Notes: a model not told the origin generated them from the letters alone. DNA of 64,000 nt from Bradyrhizobium sp. CB3481 (GCF_029714305.1 NZ_CP121647.1:3802501-3866500), one strand, 5' to 3'; counted from the stretch's first letter, positions 8,673-17,852 are shown. Numbers and translations are program-made.

Positions 8673-10222
8673 GGCTGGATGCTCCCAACAGACAGAGGTT
8701 CGGTCTCAAGAATTTCACGCGCAGCGCCGAGCGCTTCCGCCAGGGAAATGGACGACGGCTCGGCCGAGGGCAGGGCGTCCGGGAAATCGCTGCGAAAATG
8801 CCCACCGCGGCTTTCCTCGCGCCGCCAGGCGGCGACGGCGATCATCAATCCGACCAGTGCCGGGTCGGTCGCCGCGGTGCGGCCATTGGCGATCGGATAG
8901 AGGCTGCGGATCGCGCGTTCGATGCCGTGCCGCTCGCGCAGCACGCCAAGGCCCTGCGACAGGATCGTCCGCACCGCCGAAGGATCGGACGCGGGCATCG
9001 GCGCACTGGCCGCGCGCGCCTTCACCGAAGCAGGGCCCGCGCCCCTGACGCTCTCGGCTACCCATTGGGCGCAGACGATGGCTTCCATCAGCGAGTTGCT
9101 GGCAAGCCGGTTGGCGCCATGCAGCCCGGTGCGGCTGACTTCGCCGCAGGCCCAGAGGCCATTCACAGTGCTGCGTCCCTCAACATCCACCGCAATCCCG
9201 CCCATGTGGTAGTGCACCGCCGGCCGCACCGGGATCGGATCGGTCGCGGGATCGATCCCGGCCATCTTGCAAAAGGCGGAGATCACCGGATAGCGCTTGG
9301 CAAAATCCGCGCCCGGATGTTTGCGCGCGTCGAGGAAGACGCGATGTCCTTCGGCCCGGCGCCGCCAGACCGCGCGCGCGACAATATCGCGGGGCGCGAG
9401 CTCGGCGCCCGGCTGGTCCGCCATGAAGCGCTGGCCGGTATCGTCGATCAGTGTCGCGCCGTCGCCACGCACGGCCTCCGTCACCAGCGGCATCGGGCGT
9501 GACGGGCCGTCGAAGGCGGTCGGGTGAAACTGCACGAATTCGAGGTCGGCGAGTTTTGCCCCCGCGCGGGCGGCCAGCGCCAGCCCCTGGCCGTAGCAGC
9601 CGCCGGGATTGGTGCTCTCGAGGAACAGGCCGCCAATGCCGCCCGTCGCCAGCACGACGCGGGCGGTTTCGATCACGAACTGGCCTTGCGCGTTTACGGC
9701 GAGCACGCCGTTGATTGAATTGTCTTCGACGATGAGGCTCCGTGCCTCGACCCCTTCAAGCAGGGTGATGGACTGGCAGCGCCGCGCCGCTGATATCAGC
9801 GCGCGCATGATTTCGCGCCCGGTGCCATCGCCGGTGGCGTGCACGATGCGGTTGCGGCTATGGGCAGCTTCGAGACCCAGCCGCCAGCCGCCATCGGGCC
9901 GCCGGTCGAAAGCGACGCCAAGCCTTGCGAGGTGCTCGACGGCCGCCGGCGCCGCATCAACGATCCGGCGAACCACGGCCGCGTCGCAGAGCCCTGCGCC
10001 CGCCGACAGCGTGTCGGCGAGATGCAGGGCAGGGTCGTCATCCCTGCCCATCGCCGCGGCCAGCCCGCCTTGGGCCCACAGGCTGGAGGCTTCCGCGCCA
10101 AGCGGCGCCTTTGACAGCAGCACGACCGGCTCGGGCGCCATCAAAAGCGCCGTCATCAAGCCCGCCGCGCCGCCGCCGATGATGACGGGACGACCCGCCA
10201 GCGTTGAAATCTCCGTGCTCAT
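8669..10222 (-). CDS. nadB: L-aspartate oxidase
   Basis: A 517-aa flavoprotein that oxidises L-aspartate to iminoaspartate, first step of de novo NAD synthesis. The FAD-binding start is [15 protein letters not shown], followed by [14 protein letters not shown], the [13 protein letters not shown] segment, [14 protein letters not shown], a substrate-site [12 protein letters not shown] and the terminal [24 protein letters not shown], all typical of NadB. The ATG at 10222 overlaps the nadA stop as ATGA. A longer frame reaches upstream into nadA but that extension is arginine-rich shadow sequence. Length is normal for the family. Confidence 0.96.
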   Translation of the reverse strand: MSTEISTLAGRPVIIGGGAAGLMTALLMAPEPVVLLSKAPLGAEASSLWAQGGLAAAMGRDDDPALHLADTLSAGAGLCDAAVVRRIVDAAPAAVEHLARLGVAFDRRPDGGWRLGLEAAHSRNRIVHATGDGTGREIMRALISAARRCQSITLLEGVEARSLIVEDNSINGVLAVNAQGQFVIETARVVLATGGIGGLFLESTNPGGCYGQGLALAARAGAKLADLEFVQFHPTAFDGPSRPMPLVTEAVRGDGATLIDDTGQRFMADQPGAELAPRDIVARAVWRRRAEGHRVFLDARKHPGADFAKRYPVISAFCKMAGIDPATDPIPVRPAVHYHMGGIAVDVEGRSTVNGLWACGEVSRTGLHGANRLASNSLMEAIVCAQWVAESVRGAGPASVKARAASAPMPASDPSAVRTILSQGLGVLRERHGIERAIRSLYPIANGRTAATDPALVGLMIAVAAWRREESRGGHFRSDFPDALPSAEPSSISLAEALGAAREILETEPLSVGSIQP

Positions 10223-11205
10223 ATCGCCAGCATCCTTTCGACGGCGCGCCGGGCTGATACCGCGATGGCGGGATCGATCGTCACCTCGTTCCGACCGGTC
10301 TCCAGCGCATCGCGAATATTCTTCAGCGTGATCCGCTTCATGTGCGGGCAGAGATTGCAGGGCCGGATGAATTCGACATCGGGATGCAGCACCGCGACAT
10401 TGTCGCTCATCGAGCATTCCGTCAGCAGCACGACGCGCGGCGGTCGCTTCTTTCCGACAAAGTCGGACATCGCCGCCGTCGAGCCGGAGAAGTCGGCTTC
10501 CGCGACCACGTCGGGCGGACATTCCGGATGCGCCAGGATGGTCACGTCAGGGTGGTTTTCGCGCAGTTGCCGGACGTCGGACGCGGTGAACAGCTCGTGC
10601 ACCTCGCAATGGCCTTTCCATGCGATGATCTTGACGTTCGTCTGCGTGGCAATGTTCTGCGCGAGATATTCGTCCGGCAGCATGATGACGCGCTCAGTGC
10701 CGAGCGACTCCACGACCTTGAGCGCGTTGCCCGAGGTGCAACAGATGTCGGATTCCGCCTTCACCGCCGCCGACGTGTTGACATAGGTGACCACGGGCAC
10801 GCCGGGATAACGCTGCCGCATCAGCCGCACGTCGTCGGCGGTGATGGATTCGGCAAGGGAACAGCCCGCCCTGAGATCGGGGATCAGCACGGTCTTTTCC
10901 GGGTTCAAGAGCTTGGCGGTCTCGGCCATGAAGTGCACGCCCGCCAGCACGATGATATCGGCGTCGACCTTGGTGGCTTCGCGCGCCAAAAGCAGGCTGT
11001 CGCCGACGATGTCGGCCACGCCATGGAAGATTTCCGGCGTCTGGTAGTTGTGCGCGAGAACGACCGCGTTGCGCTCGCGCTTTAGCCTCAGAATCGCGTC
11101 GACATCCTCGGCGAAAACAGCCCATTCAGGTGGCGGAATGACCCGTTTGACCTTGTCGTAAAGCGGGGCGGTGCGCGCAAGCGCGGCGGAGCTGAGGTTG
11201 GCCAT
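10219..11205 (-). CDS. nadA: Quinolinate synthase A
   Basis: A 328-aa 4Fe-4S enzyme that condenses iminoaspartate with dihydroxyacetone phosphate to quinolinate. The three cluster cysteines are visible in [20 protein letters not shown] and [13 protein letters not shown], and substrate-site motifs [11 protein letters not shown] and HPECPPDV are present. The minus-strand GGAGAG at 7-12 bases before the ATG is the likely ribosome-binding site, and it lies inside a palindromic operator (11206-11226), so a bound regulator would cover the translation start region of the DNA. First structural gene of the NAD operon. Confidence 0.96.
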   Translation of the reverse strand: MANLSSAALARTAPLYDKVKRVIPPPEWAVFAEDVDAILRLKRERNAVVLAHNYQTPEIFHGVADIVGDSLLLAREATKVDADIIVLAGVHFMAETAKLLNPEKTVLIPDLRAGCSLAESITADDVRLMRQRYPGVPVVTYVNTSAAVKAESDICCTSGNALKVVESLGTERVIMLPDEYLAQNIATQTNVKIIAWKGHCEVHELFTASDVRQLRENHPDVTILAHPECPPDVVAEADFSGSTAAMSDFVGKKRPPRVVLLTECSMSDNVAVLHPDVEFIRPCNLCPHMKRITLKNIRDALETGRNEVTIDPAIAVSARRAVERMLAI

Positions 11206-11226
11206 TTATACTCTCCGTGAGCATAA
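11206..11226 (-). promoter_or_regulatory. Putative NadQ operator, copy proximal to nadA
   Basis: A 21-base imperfect palindrome reading TTATGCTCACGGAGAGTATAA on the minus strand, ending directly at the nadA ATG. It matches the copy at 11233-11253 at 17 of 21 positions in the same orientation, with six bases between copies (27 bases centre to centre). NadQ is the known predicted regulator of nadABC in alphaproteobacteria; that these are its sites is inference from position and symmetry. Confidence 0.7.
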
Positions 11227-11232
11227 GATGGC

Positions 11233-11253
11233 TTATACTTATCCTGAGCATAA
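11233..11253 (-). promoter_or_regulatory. Putative NadQ operator, copy distal to nadA
   Basis: A 21-base imperfect palindrome reading TTATGCTCAGGATAAGTATAA on the minus strand, more symmetric than the nadA-proximal copy (TTATGCT.A and T.AGTATAA arms). It starts seven bases after the nadQ stop, between the regulator gene and nadA. Confidence 0.72.
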
Positions 11254-11259
11254 TCGAAG

Positions 11260-12213
11260 TCAAGTGCGCGACAGGGGAAGCTTGGTTCCGGCGACGGCCC
11301 GCTCCGCCAGCACGCCATGGCGGAACCGGAATAATTTGGCCGGGCGGCCAACCGCCTCCGTGGCCATTGCGCCAGTCTCTTCAACGAGTTGCTGCTGCTC
11401 AATCAGACGGCGAAAGTTCTGCTTGTGCACCAGGCGGCCTGCAAGCGCCTCAACACTGCGTTGCAGTTGCAGCAGGGTGAATTCCGCCGGCATCAGCTCG
11501 AACACCACGGGGCGGTATTTGATCTTGGCGCGCAGCCGCGCAATGCCGGTGGCGAGAATGCGGCGGTGATCGCCCTTCATCGGTCTGCCGGGAACGACCG
11601 ATGTGGCCGCGGCGCCGTCACGTACGGCTTCCGGGATCAAGCCGGCTTCATAGAGCAGCTCATAGCGCTGCAGCACCAGCTCTTCGTTCCATTCCCGATC
11701 GTCGAAGCCGAACGTGATGGCGGCGCGCTGCCAGCGTTCGCGCTGCAGGCTGGTCGTGGCCGCCGATTTTGCCCACGCCTTCAGACGGGACGTCAATGTC
11801 TTCGCAAGCGATGCAGGCAGGCCGGCCCGCTGATCCTCCCACGGAAAGTAGTCGTACCAGCCGGACCAATGCGCCTCAAAGCCCTGGCCGACCTTGTCTT
11901 CGCGAGTCAGGCCGAGATAACTGATCGAGATCGAGTGCGACGATTTGGCTTCGCCTCGCCCGCGATCGGCGAACGTATAGAGCTGCTCGACATAGCCGAG
12001 CGGATGGCCGGTCTGCGCCTCGACCCAGGCCCGCAATCCCGTCTGCAGCGAACGGTGGGTGAACTCGAACGGTCCGCTCGGTAACGCGCCGTCGTTTGCG
12101 ATGGTCATGATCTTTGGTTCGCCGTCGGTGACGGCGACGAGCACAGCGACCAGATCCGCCGTGATCGCATTGGCTGCGTTTGTCTTTAAGGCTTTCCGCG
12201 GTGCCCCTGCCAC
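11260..12213 (-). CDS. nadQ: NadQ/NrtR-like Nudix-related regulator of NAD synthesis
   Basis: A 317-aa protein just upstream of nadA in the same direction (54 bases between them). The N-terminal half (about 15-140: TADLVAVLVAVTDGEPKIM, then GLRAWVEAQTGHPLGYVEQLYTFADRGR) has the Nudix-like ligand fold seen in NrtR-type regulators, with no obvious catalytic Nudix box. The rest resembles their winged-helix part (AAITFGFDDREWNEELVLQRYELLYEAGLIPEAV, then AELTLLQLQ-like FTLLQLQRSVEAL and NFRRLIEQQ). This is the COG4111/NadQ type described for alphaproteobacteria as repressor of nadABC. The start is GTG; GGAG lies about 14 bases upstream. Context strongly supports NAD control. Confidence 0.85.
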   Translation of the reverse strand: MAGAPRKALKTNAANAITADLVAVLVAVTDGEPKIMTIANDGALPSGPFEFTHRSLQTGLRAWVEAQTGHPLGYVEQLYTFADRGRGEAKSSHSISISYLGLTREDKVGQGFEAHWSGWYDYFPWEDQRAGLPASLAKTLTSRLKAWAKSAATTSLQRERWQRAAITFGFDDREWNEELVLQRYELLYEAGLIPEAVRDGAAATSVVPGRPMKGDHRRILATGIARLRAKIKYRPVVFELMPAEFTLLQLQRSVEALAGRLVHKQNFRRLIEQQQLVEETGAMATEAVGRPAKLFRFRHGVLAERAVAGTKLPLSRT

Positions 12214-12248
12214 GTCGCTTATCCGTCTCCGTTGTCGCTAATGCGCGT

Positions 12249-12836
12249 TTAGCAATATCCGTACACGCCGCAAGCATAGGGTAGGCGGTTCCAATAAGGT
12301 TCATAGGGGCCGCCATAATAGGGGCCGTCATAGCTGTAGGAATGGCTGGTCCCGTAGTAGCCGGGCAATGTCGATGATCCCGGCAGCAGGGGCGTGTTGA
12401 AGCGCGGCGCGTAGGCCTTGATGATGCCGCTAGGCGCCAACAGCACCTCGGGCCTCTCTTCCTCCAACACCACAAGCGCGCGGCCGCGCCGCACGTAGCG
12501 AGGAGCTGCCGCCGGGGCAACGGTGGTGCGATAATTGTAGTGCGCGCGGGGCAGGCCGGGCGGCAACTGGCTGGCGGCGCGCGCTGCGGCACGCCTTCCG
12601 GCGGCGGCTTTCTCGGCGCGCTTTGCTGCAGCCGGGCTGTTGGCGGGCTTGGCGACCGTCGGGCTATCGGTCGGCTTGGCGGCTGCCGGCTCGTCGGCCG
12701 GCTTGGTGCCAGACGGAGGCTCAGCGGGCTTTGCTGCCGCCGGGCTGTCGGTGCTTGGGGCGGCTCCGGGACTCTGGGCCGCAGCGGCTCCGACCGCAAA
12801 CATCGCGATCAGAAATGGCGTCATCCAGCGCAGCAT
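12249..12836 (-). CDS. Exported Ala/Pro-rich protein with Tyr/Gly-rich tail
   Basis: A 195-aa protein not recognised as a named family. It has a signal peptide (MLRWMTPFLIAMFAVGAAAAQ), then a low-complexity linker of repeated short units around PAAAKPA, TKPADEP and AKPTDSP (about 22-75), a basic alanine stretch, a central segment (PRYVRRGRALVVLEEERPEVLLAPSG) and a C-terminal region rich in tyrosine and glycine with two cysteines (YACGVYGYC). The architecture suggests a periplasmic or cell-envelope protein that spans peptidoglycan. It lies upstream of nadQ in the same direction, 35 bases away, but a functional link is doubtful. Confidence 0.7.
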   Translation of the reverse strand: MLRWMTPFLIAMFAVGAAAAQSPGAAPSTDSPAAAKPAEPPSGTKPADEPAAAKPTDSPTVAKPANSPAAAKRAEKAAAGRRAAARAASQLPPGLPRAHYNYRTTVAPAAAPRYVRRGRALVVLEEERPEVLLAPSGIIKAYAPRFNTPLLPGSSTLPGYYGTSHSYSYDGPYYGGPYEPYWNRLPYACGVYGYC

Positions 12837-12925
12837 CGTTGGCTCCGAATCATCGAGGGCCGCTCAGTGCCATTTTATGCCGGAATGCGGGTTAACGAGA
12901 GGCTTGTGATTTCAAGCGTTTGCCG

Positions 12926-13009
12926 TCATGGCCGGGCTCGTCCCGGCCATCCACGTCTTCCTTGGCGGCTTCCAAGACGTGGATGCCCGGGACAAGCCCG
13001 GGCATGACG
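12926..13009. repeat. Long intergenic palindrome (GTCATGGCCGGGCT family)
   Basis: Arms at 12926-12960 and 12975-13009 are inverted copies with about three mismatches in 35 bases (GTCATGGCCGGGCTCGTCCC against GTCATGCCCGGGCTTGTCCC). The element sits in the 208-base gap between two minus-strand genes. Such elements are highly repeated in Bradyrhizobium and Rhodopseudomonas genomes. Confidence 0.85.
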
Positions 13010-13044
13010 AGTGTTCTACCAATACTTCCGTTCGCCGCAGGCAC

Positions 13045-14325
13045 TCAGGCGCCCAGCGCCTGCTCCAGGTCGGCGATCAGGTCTTCCTTGTCCTCGATGC
13101 CGATCGACAGGCGGACCACGTCGGGCGCGGCGCCGGACTTCACCTTGGCGGCGTCGTCGAGCTGGCTGTGTGTGGTCGACGCCGGGTGAATGACGAGCGA
13201 GCGGGTGTCGCCGACATTGGCCAGATGCGAGAACAGTTTCAGGTTCGAGACCAGGCTGACGCCGGCGTCATAGCCGCCGCGCAGGCTGAAGGTGAAGACG
13301 GCACCGGCGCCCTTCGGCGCGTATTTGCGCGCGAGCTTGTTGTACTTGTCGCTGGGCAGGCCGGCGTAATTCACGGAGGCCACTGCGGGATGGCCGGCGA
13401 GGAATTCGGCGACGGCCTTGGCGTTCTCGCAGTGCTTCTGCATGCGCAGCGGCAGCGTCTCGATGCCGGTCAGAATCATGAAGGCGTTGAACGGCGACAG
13501 TGCCGGGCCGAGGTCGCGCAGGCCCAGCACGCGGCAGGCGATCGCGAAGGCAAAATTGCCAAAGGTCTCCTGGATCCGGATGCCGTGATACTCCGGCCGC
13601 GGCTCGTTGAGCATCGGGTATTTGTTGTCCTTCGACCAGTCAAAAGTGCCGGCGTCGACGATGATGCCGCCGAGCGAATTGCCGTGGCCGCCGAGAAACT
13701 TCGTCAGCGAGTGCACGACGATATCGGCGCCATGGTCGATTGGCTTGATCAGGTACGGCGTTGCCAGCGTATTGTCGACGATCAGCGGAACACCGGCCTT
13801 GCGGGCGACCTCCGCGATCGCCTCGATGTCGGTGATGCTGCCGGCGGGGTTGGCGATCGATTCGATGAAGATCGCCTTGGTGCGCGGCGTCACCGCACGC
13901 TCGAAGCTTGAGATATCATCAGGATCGGCCCAGGCCACATTCCAGCCAAAGCTCTTGAACGCATGCGTGAACTGGTTGATCGAGCCGCCATAGAGTTTTC
14001 GCGCGGCAATGAATTCGTCGCCCGGCATCAATAGCTGTTGAAGGACCACGACCTGCGCCGCATGTCCGGAGGCAACCGCCAGCGCCGCGGTGCCGCCTTC
14101 CAGCGCGGCGATGCGTTCTTCCAGCACGGCGGTCGTGGGATTGCCGATGCGGGTATAGATGTTGCCGAACGCCTGCAGGCCGAACAGTGAGGCGGCATGG
14201 TCGGCGTCGTTGAAGACGAAGGACGTCGTTTGATAGATCGGCGTCACCCGCGCGCCGGTGGTGGGATCGGGCTGCGCGCCGGCATGCACGGCAAGGGTCG
14301 AAAATCCCGGGAGACGGTCGGTCAT
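13045..14325 (-). CDS. metY: O-acetylhomoserine aminocarboxypropyltransferase (sulfhydrylase)
   Basis: A 426-aa PLP enzyme of the Cys/Met metabolism family, making homocysteine from O-acetylhomoserine and sulfide. Typical sequence: FSTLAVHAGAQPDPTTGARV, PIYQTTSFVF, NIYTRIGNPTTAVLEERIAALEGG, the cofactor aspartate in VPLIVDNTLATPYL, and the PLP lysine in VVHSLTKFLGGHGN. The length near 430 residues and the insertion after the lysine (SKDNKYPMLNEP) favour MetY over the shorter cystathionine gamma-synthases. The C-terminus has the expected IHPASTTHSQL and VRLSIGIED. Single gene, with a 150-base gap before the next one. Confidence 0.92.
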   Translation of the reverse strand: MTDRLPGFSTLAVHAGAQPDPTTGARVTPIYQTTSFVFNDADHAASLFGLQAFGNIYTRIGNPTTAVLEERIAALEGGTAALAVASGHAAQVVVLQQLLMPGDEFIAARKLYGGSINQFTHAFKSFGWNVAWADPDDISSFERAVTPRTKAIFIESIANPAGSITDIEAIAEVARKAGVPLIVDNTLATPYLIKPIDHGADIVVHSLTKFLGGHGNSLGGIIVDAGTFDWSKDNKYPMLNEPRPEYHGIRIQETFGNFAFAIACRVLGLRDLGPALSPFNAFMILTGIETLPLRMQKHCENAKAVAEFLAGHPAVASVNYAGLPSDKYNKLARKYAPKGAGAVFTFSLRGGYDAGVSLVSNLKLFSHLANVGDTRSLVIHPASTTHSQLDDAAKVKSGAAPDVVRLSIGIEDKEDLIADLEQALGA

Positions 14326-14475
14326 TCTGGCGTCCTGTTGTTTGGCTCTGCTTTAAAGGCGCGGCATGCTGATCGGACCCGCGTCCGCCGTCAAGGCGAG
14401 GGGTTCACAGATGGTGGATCGAAAATGGGACTGCTTCGTCAGCGCTTGTCTTCGAAATAATCGCTTCGCATGGCT

Positions 14476-15060
14476 TCACGTCAGCTCGTTTTTGTTCTTT
14501 GCGGCGCGGTCCGATGCCGTGGTGGCGCCGCCGCCGACGCTCATCCGGTTCAGCGACAGGCGCATGCCCTGCGTCGGGATCGGTGCGCGCTTTGAGCTCA
14601 GCGTGCGCGAATTGACTCCCATCCAGGAAATTTCCGATGACAGCCGGCCATATTCGATCTTCGGGCAGCGGTTCATCACGACCTTGATTCCGGCGGCCTC
14701 GGCCTTGGCGGCGGCCGCGTCGTCACGGGCGCCGAGCTGCATCCAGATCACCTTGGGCAGCGGCGACAAGGTCAGCGCTTCGTCGACAACGGGCATGATA
14801 TGCGCGGAGCTGCGGAAGATGTCGATCATGTCGATGGGGCGGCCGATCTCCGAGAGCGAAGCGACGAACGGCTTGTCGAGCAGGCTCTTGCCGACATGGC
14901 CGGGATTGACCGGAATCATGTCGTAGCCGCGCTGCGCCAGATATTTGAAGGCGAAGTAGCTCGGCCGCACGTTGACCGGCGAGGCGCCGACCATCGCGAT
15001 TGACTTCACGGAGTTGAGGATGCCGCGGATGTAGTTGTCGTCGTAATTGTCGTGGTTCAT
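14476..15060 (-). CDS. CoA-binding domain protein
   Basis: A 194-aa cytoplasmic protein of the YccU/COG1832 type. A Rossmann-like CoA-binding domain fills residues 10-140: IAMVGASPVNVRPSYFAFKYL, GYDMIPVNPGHVGKSLL, MIDIFRSSAHIMPVVDEAL, VIWMQLGARDDAAAAKAEAAG and VVMNRCPKIEYGR. The tail of about 50 residues is polar. The biochemical role of the family is not established. It is minus-strand like the enoyl-CoA hydratase upstream, but a palindromic repeat separates them. Confidence 0.82.
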   Translation of the reverse strand: MNHDNYDDNYIRGILNSVKSIAMVGASPVNVRPSYFAFKYLAQRGYDMIPVNPGHVGKSLLDKPFVASLSEIGRPIDMIDIFRSSAHIMPVVDEALTLSPLPKVIWMQLGARDDAAAAKAEAAGIKVVMNRCPKIEYGRLSSEISWMGVNSRTLSSKRAPIPTQGMRLSLNRMSVGGGATTASDRAAKNKNELT

Positions 15061-15076
15061 TTGTCTTCCTCAGACC

Positions 15077-15174
15077 CTCATGGTGAGGAGCGCGGAACGC
15101 GCGTCTCGAACCATGAGGCCCCAGTCGGGCCTTCATCCTTCGAGACGCCGCTTGCGCGGCTCCTCAGGATGAGG
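15077..15174. repeat. Intergenic palindrome (CTCATGGTGAGGAGC family)
   Basis: Arms 15077-15118 and 15131-15174 are imperfect inverted copies (CTCATGGTGAGGAGCGCGG against CTCATCCTGAGGAGCCGCG) around a short GC-rich loop. The element fills the gap between two minus-strand genes. A common dispersed repeat type in this bacterial group. Confidence 0.8.
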
Positions 15175-15179
15175 AGTAA

Positions 15180-16034
15180 CTATTGATCCTGCCATTTCGG
15201 CTCGCGCTTTTCGATGAAGGCGCCGATGCCTTCCTCGGCGTCGCGCGCCATCATGTTCTCGGTCATCACTTCCGCCGCATACTGGTAGGCCTCGGCGAGG
15301 CTCATTTCGGCCTGACGATAGAACGCTTCCTTGCCGAGCTTGACGGTGTACGCGGATTTCAGCGCGACCTTCTGCGCCAGCGCGATCGCCGCATCACGTT
15401 CGGTGCCGGCGGCCACCACGCGGTTGATGAGACCAATGTTCTTTGCCGTCGTCGCCGAGATCGGCTCGCCGGTCAGCAGCATCTCCATCGCCTGCTTGCG
15501 CGGGACGTTGCGCGACAGCGCGACCATCGGTGTCGAGCAGAACAGGCCGATGTCGACACCGGGGGTAGCAAAGCCCGCGGCCTCGGAGGCGACCGCGAGA
15601 TCGCAGCTTGCCACAAGCTGGCAGCCGGCGGCGGTGGCGATGCCCTGCACGGCGGCGACGACGGGTTTTGGCAGATGCACGACCGCCTGCATCATTGCAC
15701 TGCAGGCGTTCATGATCTGCCCGAAATAGGCGCGGCCGCGGTCGGGATCGCTGCGGCGTGCGGTCAGTTCCTTCATGTCGTGCCCGGCGGAAAACGCCGG
15801 ACCGTTCGCCGCGATGACGACGGCGCGGACGCTGTTGTCGCCGTGGATTTCCTTCAGTGCGCCGTGCAGCTCGGCGATCAGCCCTTCGGACAGGCTGTTG
15901 CGCGCCGCCGGGCGATTGAGGGTGAGCACGCGAATGCTGCCGACATTTTCCTGCAGCAGGATCGGAGGTTGCGGTGTCGGTGCGCGGGCAGTCTGGGCGG
16001 GCATATCAGGGGTTTCCACTCCGACGATTGTCAT
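15180..16034 (-). CDS. Enoyl-CoA hydratase/isomerase family protein
   Basis: A 284-aa crotonase-fold protein. The core shows NRPAARNSLSEGLIAELHGAL, the oxyanion-hole segment GPAFSAGHDMKEL, AVQGIATAAGCQLVASCDLAVAS (second oxyanion element) and GFATPGVDIGLFC. At the usual glutamate positions of true hydratases I see C and S residues (LFCSTPMVALSRNV), so the exact reaction (hydratase, isomerase or hydrolase) is open. About 25 residues precede the fold (PAQTARAPTPQPPILLQ). It lies in a region of acyl-CoA-related genes with a thioesterase divergent at 16092. Confidence 0.82.
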   Translation of the reverse strand: MTIVGVETPDMPAQTARAPTPQPPILLQENVGSIRVLTLNRPAARNSLSEGLIAELHGALKEIHGDNSVRAVVIAANGPAFSAGHDMKELTARRSDPDRGRAYFGQIMNACSAMMQAVVHLPKPVVAAVQGIATAAGCQLVASCDLAVASEAAGFATPGVDIGLFCSTPMVALSRNVPRKQAMEMLLTGEPISATTAKNIGLINRVVAAGTERDAAIALAQKVALKSAYTVKLGKEAFYRQAEMSLAEAYQYAAEVMTENMMARDAEEGIGAFIEKREPKWQDQ

Positions 16035-16091
16035 ATGTGTTTTGCTGTCAACTTAATGTAACAGGCAGTCTTGTTCGAGGGCAGGGGCGGC

Positions 16092-16520
16092 ATGGCAGAA
16101 GCGAAAATGAGCGTGGCTGAGCTGGAGAAGTTCCTCCGCGAGGAATTTCCGCAAGCCTTCAGCGACGGCGACATCACCATCGAGAGTGCCGACGGCGAGA
16201 CCTGCCTGCTGCGCCGGCGCTATGATGAGCGGATGCTACGGCCGGGCGGCACGGTATCGGGCCCGACGCTGATGGCGATGGCCGATTTCGCGATGTATGT
16301 GGTGCTGCTTTCAGCGATCGGCCCGGTGGGGCTGGCGGTAACGACTAACCTCAACATCAATTTCCTGCGCAAAGGCCTGCCCGGACAGGACGTGCTGGCC
16401 GCGGCGAAGCTGCTCAAGCTCGGCAAGCGGCTGGCGATCGGCGAGGTCAACCTGCTGTCGGGCTCGTCGCCCGATCCGATCGCCCATGTGACGGCAACCT
16501 ATTCCATTCCAAACAAATAG
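16092..16520 (+). CDS. PaaI-family hotdog thioesterase
   Basis: A 142-aa hotdog-fold protein, probably hydrolysing acyl- or aryl-CoA. The hotdog signature is GGTVSGPTLMAMADFAMYVVLLSAIG, with the hydrophobic helix and the catalytic aspartate in MAMAD, followed by strands TTNLNINFLRKG, VLAAAKLLKLGKRLAIGEVNLL and PIAHVTATYSIP. The ATG at 16092 has AGGGGCGG just upstream; a TTG at 16071 is a weaker alternative. Divergent from the enoyl-CoA hydratase gene with about 57 bases between them, consistent with a joint role in acyl-CoA turnover. Confidence 0.85.
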   Translation: MAEAKMSVAELEKFLREEFPQAFSDGDITIESADGETCLLRRRYDERMLRPGGTVSGPTLMAMADFAMYVVLLSAIGPVGLAVTTNLNINFLRKGLPGQDVLAAAKLLKLGKRLAIGEVNLLSGSSPDPIAHVTATYSIPNK

Positions 16521-16592
16521 GGTTTTGAGCGGTAATATTGCACCATATTTGCAAGTAGTTGTTTTTGCTGGTGTAATTTCCAAACATTGGCG

Positions 16593-16621
16593 TTGACTGT
16601 CAACATTCCGTTCTCTAGAAA
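16593..16621 (+). promoter_or_regulatory. Probable housekeeping promoter of rplM-rpsI
   Basis: A -35 box TTGACT (16593-16598) is followed after 17 bases by TAGAAA (16616-16621). The -35 box lies in a perfect inverted repeat GTTGAC-T-GTCAAC (16592-16604). The rplM ATG is 53 bases further. Match to consensus is good for -35 and moderate for -10. Confidence 0.5.
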
Positions 16622-16674
16622 CCCGCCAGTTCGGCGCATCTGGCGCCGATTTCCATTTTCACGGATTTCCTCAC

Positions 16675-17139
16675 ATGAAAACCTATTCGGCAAAGCCCGC
16701 CGAGGTGAACAAGAAGTGGGTCGTGATCGACGCCAAGGGTCTGGTCGTCGGCCGTCTCGCCACCCTGGTCGCTATGCGCCTGCGCGGCAAGCACCTGCCC
16801 ACCTACACCCCGCATGTCGATTGCGGCGACAACGTCATCATCATCAACGCGGCGCATGTCGTGCTGACCGGTCGCAAGCGCGACAACAAGGTCTACTACA
16901 AGCACACCGGCTTCATTGGCGGCATCAAGGAACGCACCGCCAAGCAGATCCTCGAGGGCCGTTTCCCCGAGCGCGTGGTCGAAAAGGCCATCGAGCGCAT
17001 GATCCCGCGCGGTCCGCTCGGCCGTGTGCAGATGGGCAATCTGCGCGTCTATCCCGGCGCCGAACATCCGCATGAAGCCCAGCAGCCCGAGAAGGTTGAT
17101 ATCGCTTCGATGAACCGCAAGAACATGAGGGCCGCATAA
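16675..17139 (+). CDS. rplM: 50S ribosomal protein L13
   Basis: A 154-aa ribosomal protein of the large subunit. Family motifs are plain: [85 protein letters not shown] and [16 protein letters not shown]. Length is typical for alphaproteobacteria. It is followed one base later by rpsI in the standard rplM-rpsI operon, with a probable promoter ending at 16621. Confidence 0.98.
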   Translation: MKTYSAKPAEVNKKWVVIDAKGLVVGRLATLVAMRLRGKHLPTYTPHVDCGDNVIIINAAHVVLTGRKRDNKVYYKHTGFIGGIKERTAKQILEGRFPERVVEKAIERMIPRGPLGRVQMGNLRVYPGAEHPHEAQQPEKVDIASMNRKNMRAA

Positions 17140-17140
17140 G

Positions 17141-17617
17141 ATGTCGGATACCATGCAGTCGCTCGACCAGTTGGCGTCGTTGAAGACGGCCGCTCCGGAA
17201 GCGCCGAAATACGTCAAGAAGGTCGACAAATACGGCCGCGCCTATGCCACCGGCAAGCGCAAGGACGCGGTCGCCCGCGTCTGGATCAAGCCGGGCGCCG
17301 GCAAGATCACGGTCAACACCCGCGAGGTCGAAGTCTATTTCGCCCGTCCCGTGTTGCGCATGCTGATCCAGCAGCCGCTGGTCGCCGCCGCACGCGCCGG
17401 CCAGTATGACGTCATCTGCACCGTTGCCGGTGGTGGCCTGTCGGGCCAGGCGGGTGCCGTGCGTCACGGCATCTCGAAGGCGTTGACGAATTTCGAGCCG
17501 GATCTGCGCGGCGTGCTCAAGAAGGGCGGCTTCCTGACCCGCGACTCCCGTACCGTCGAGCGTAAGAAGTACGGCCGGGCGAAAGCGCGCAAGTCGTTCC
17601 AGTTCTCGAAGCGCTAA
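17141..17617 (+). CDS. rpsI: 30S ribosomal protein S9
   Basis: A 158-aa small-subunit protein. After a variable N-terminal extension of about 30 residues ([14 protein letters not shown]) come [56 protein letters not shown] and the C-terminal [20 protein letters not shown] ending in the conserved SKR that reaches the P site. The start overlaps the space after rplM by one base. A strong terminator follows 50 bases after the stop. Confidence 0.98.
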   Translation: MSDTMQSLDQLASLKTAAPEAPKYVKKVDKYGRAYATGKRKDAVARVWIKPGAGKITVNTREVEVYFARPVLRMLIQQPLVAAARAGQYDVICTVAGGGLSGQAGAVRHGISKALTNFEPDLRGVLKKGGFLTRDSRTVERKKYGRAKARKSFQFSKR

Positions 17618-17666
17618 CCGCTTCGCTAAAATTGCAGCGATACCGCTGCTTCAATCGAAGAAAAGA

Positions 17667-17690
17667 GGGCGCCGAACGGCGCCCTTTTTT
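17667..17690 (+). terminator. Rho-independent terminator of rplM-rpsI
   Basis: GGGCGCCG and CGGCGCCC pair across a two-base AA loop (17667-17684), followed by a run of T (17685-17690). Position 50 bases after rpsI fits the operon end. Confidence 0.9.
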
Positions 17691-17852
17691 GCTTACCATT
17701 TAGTGATCGCTTACCACGGGTTTTCCTGAAAACTTGCTTACCCGCGCAAACGGATTTCGAACACGGCCCTCCTAGTGTCGAGCCTGGAATGGCGCGAAAT
17801 GCATTTTCAGTGTGCGCCGAACAAGTAGCATCACACGCGTTCGGGTGAGCCC

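Noticed and set aside
8633..9502. Plus-strand frames opposite nadB
   Set aside because: NadB is certain on the other strand; the opposing products are arginine-rich noise.
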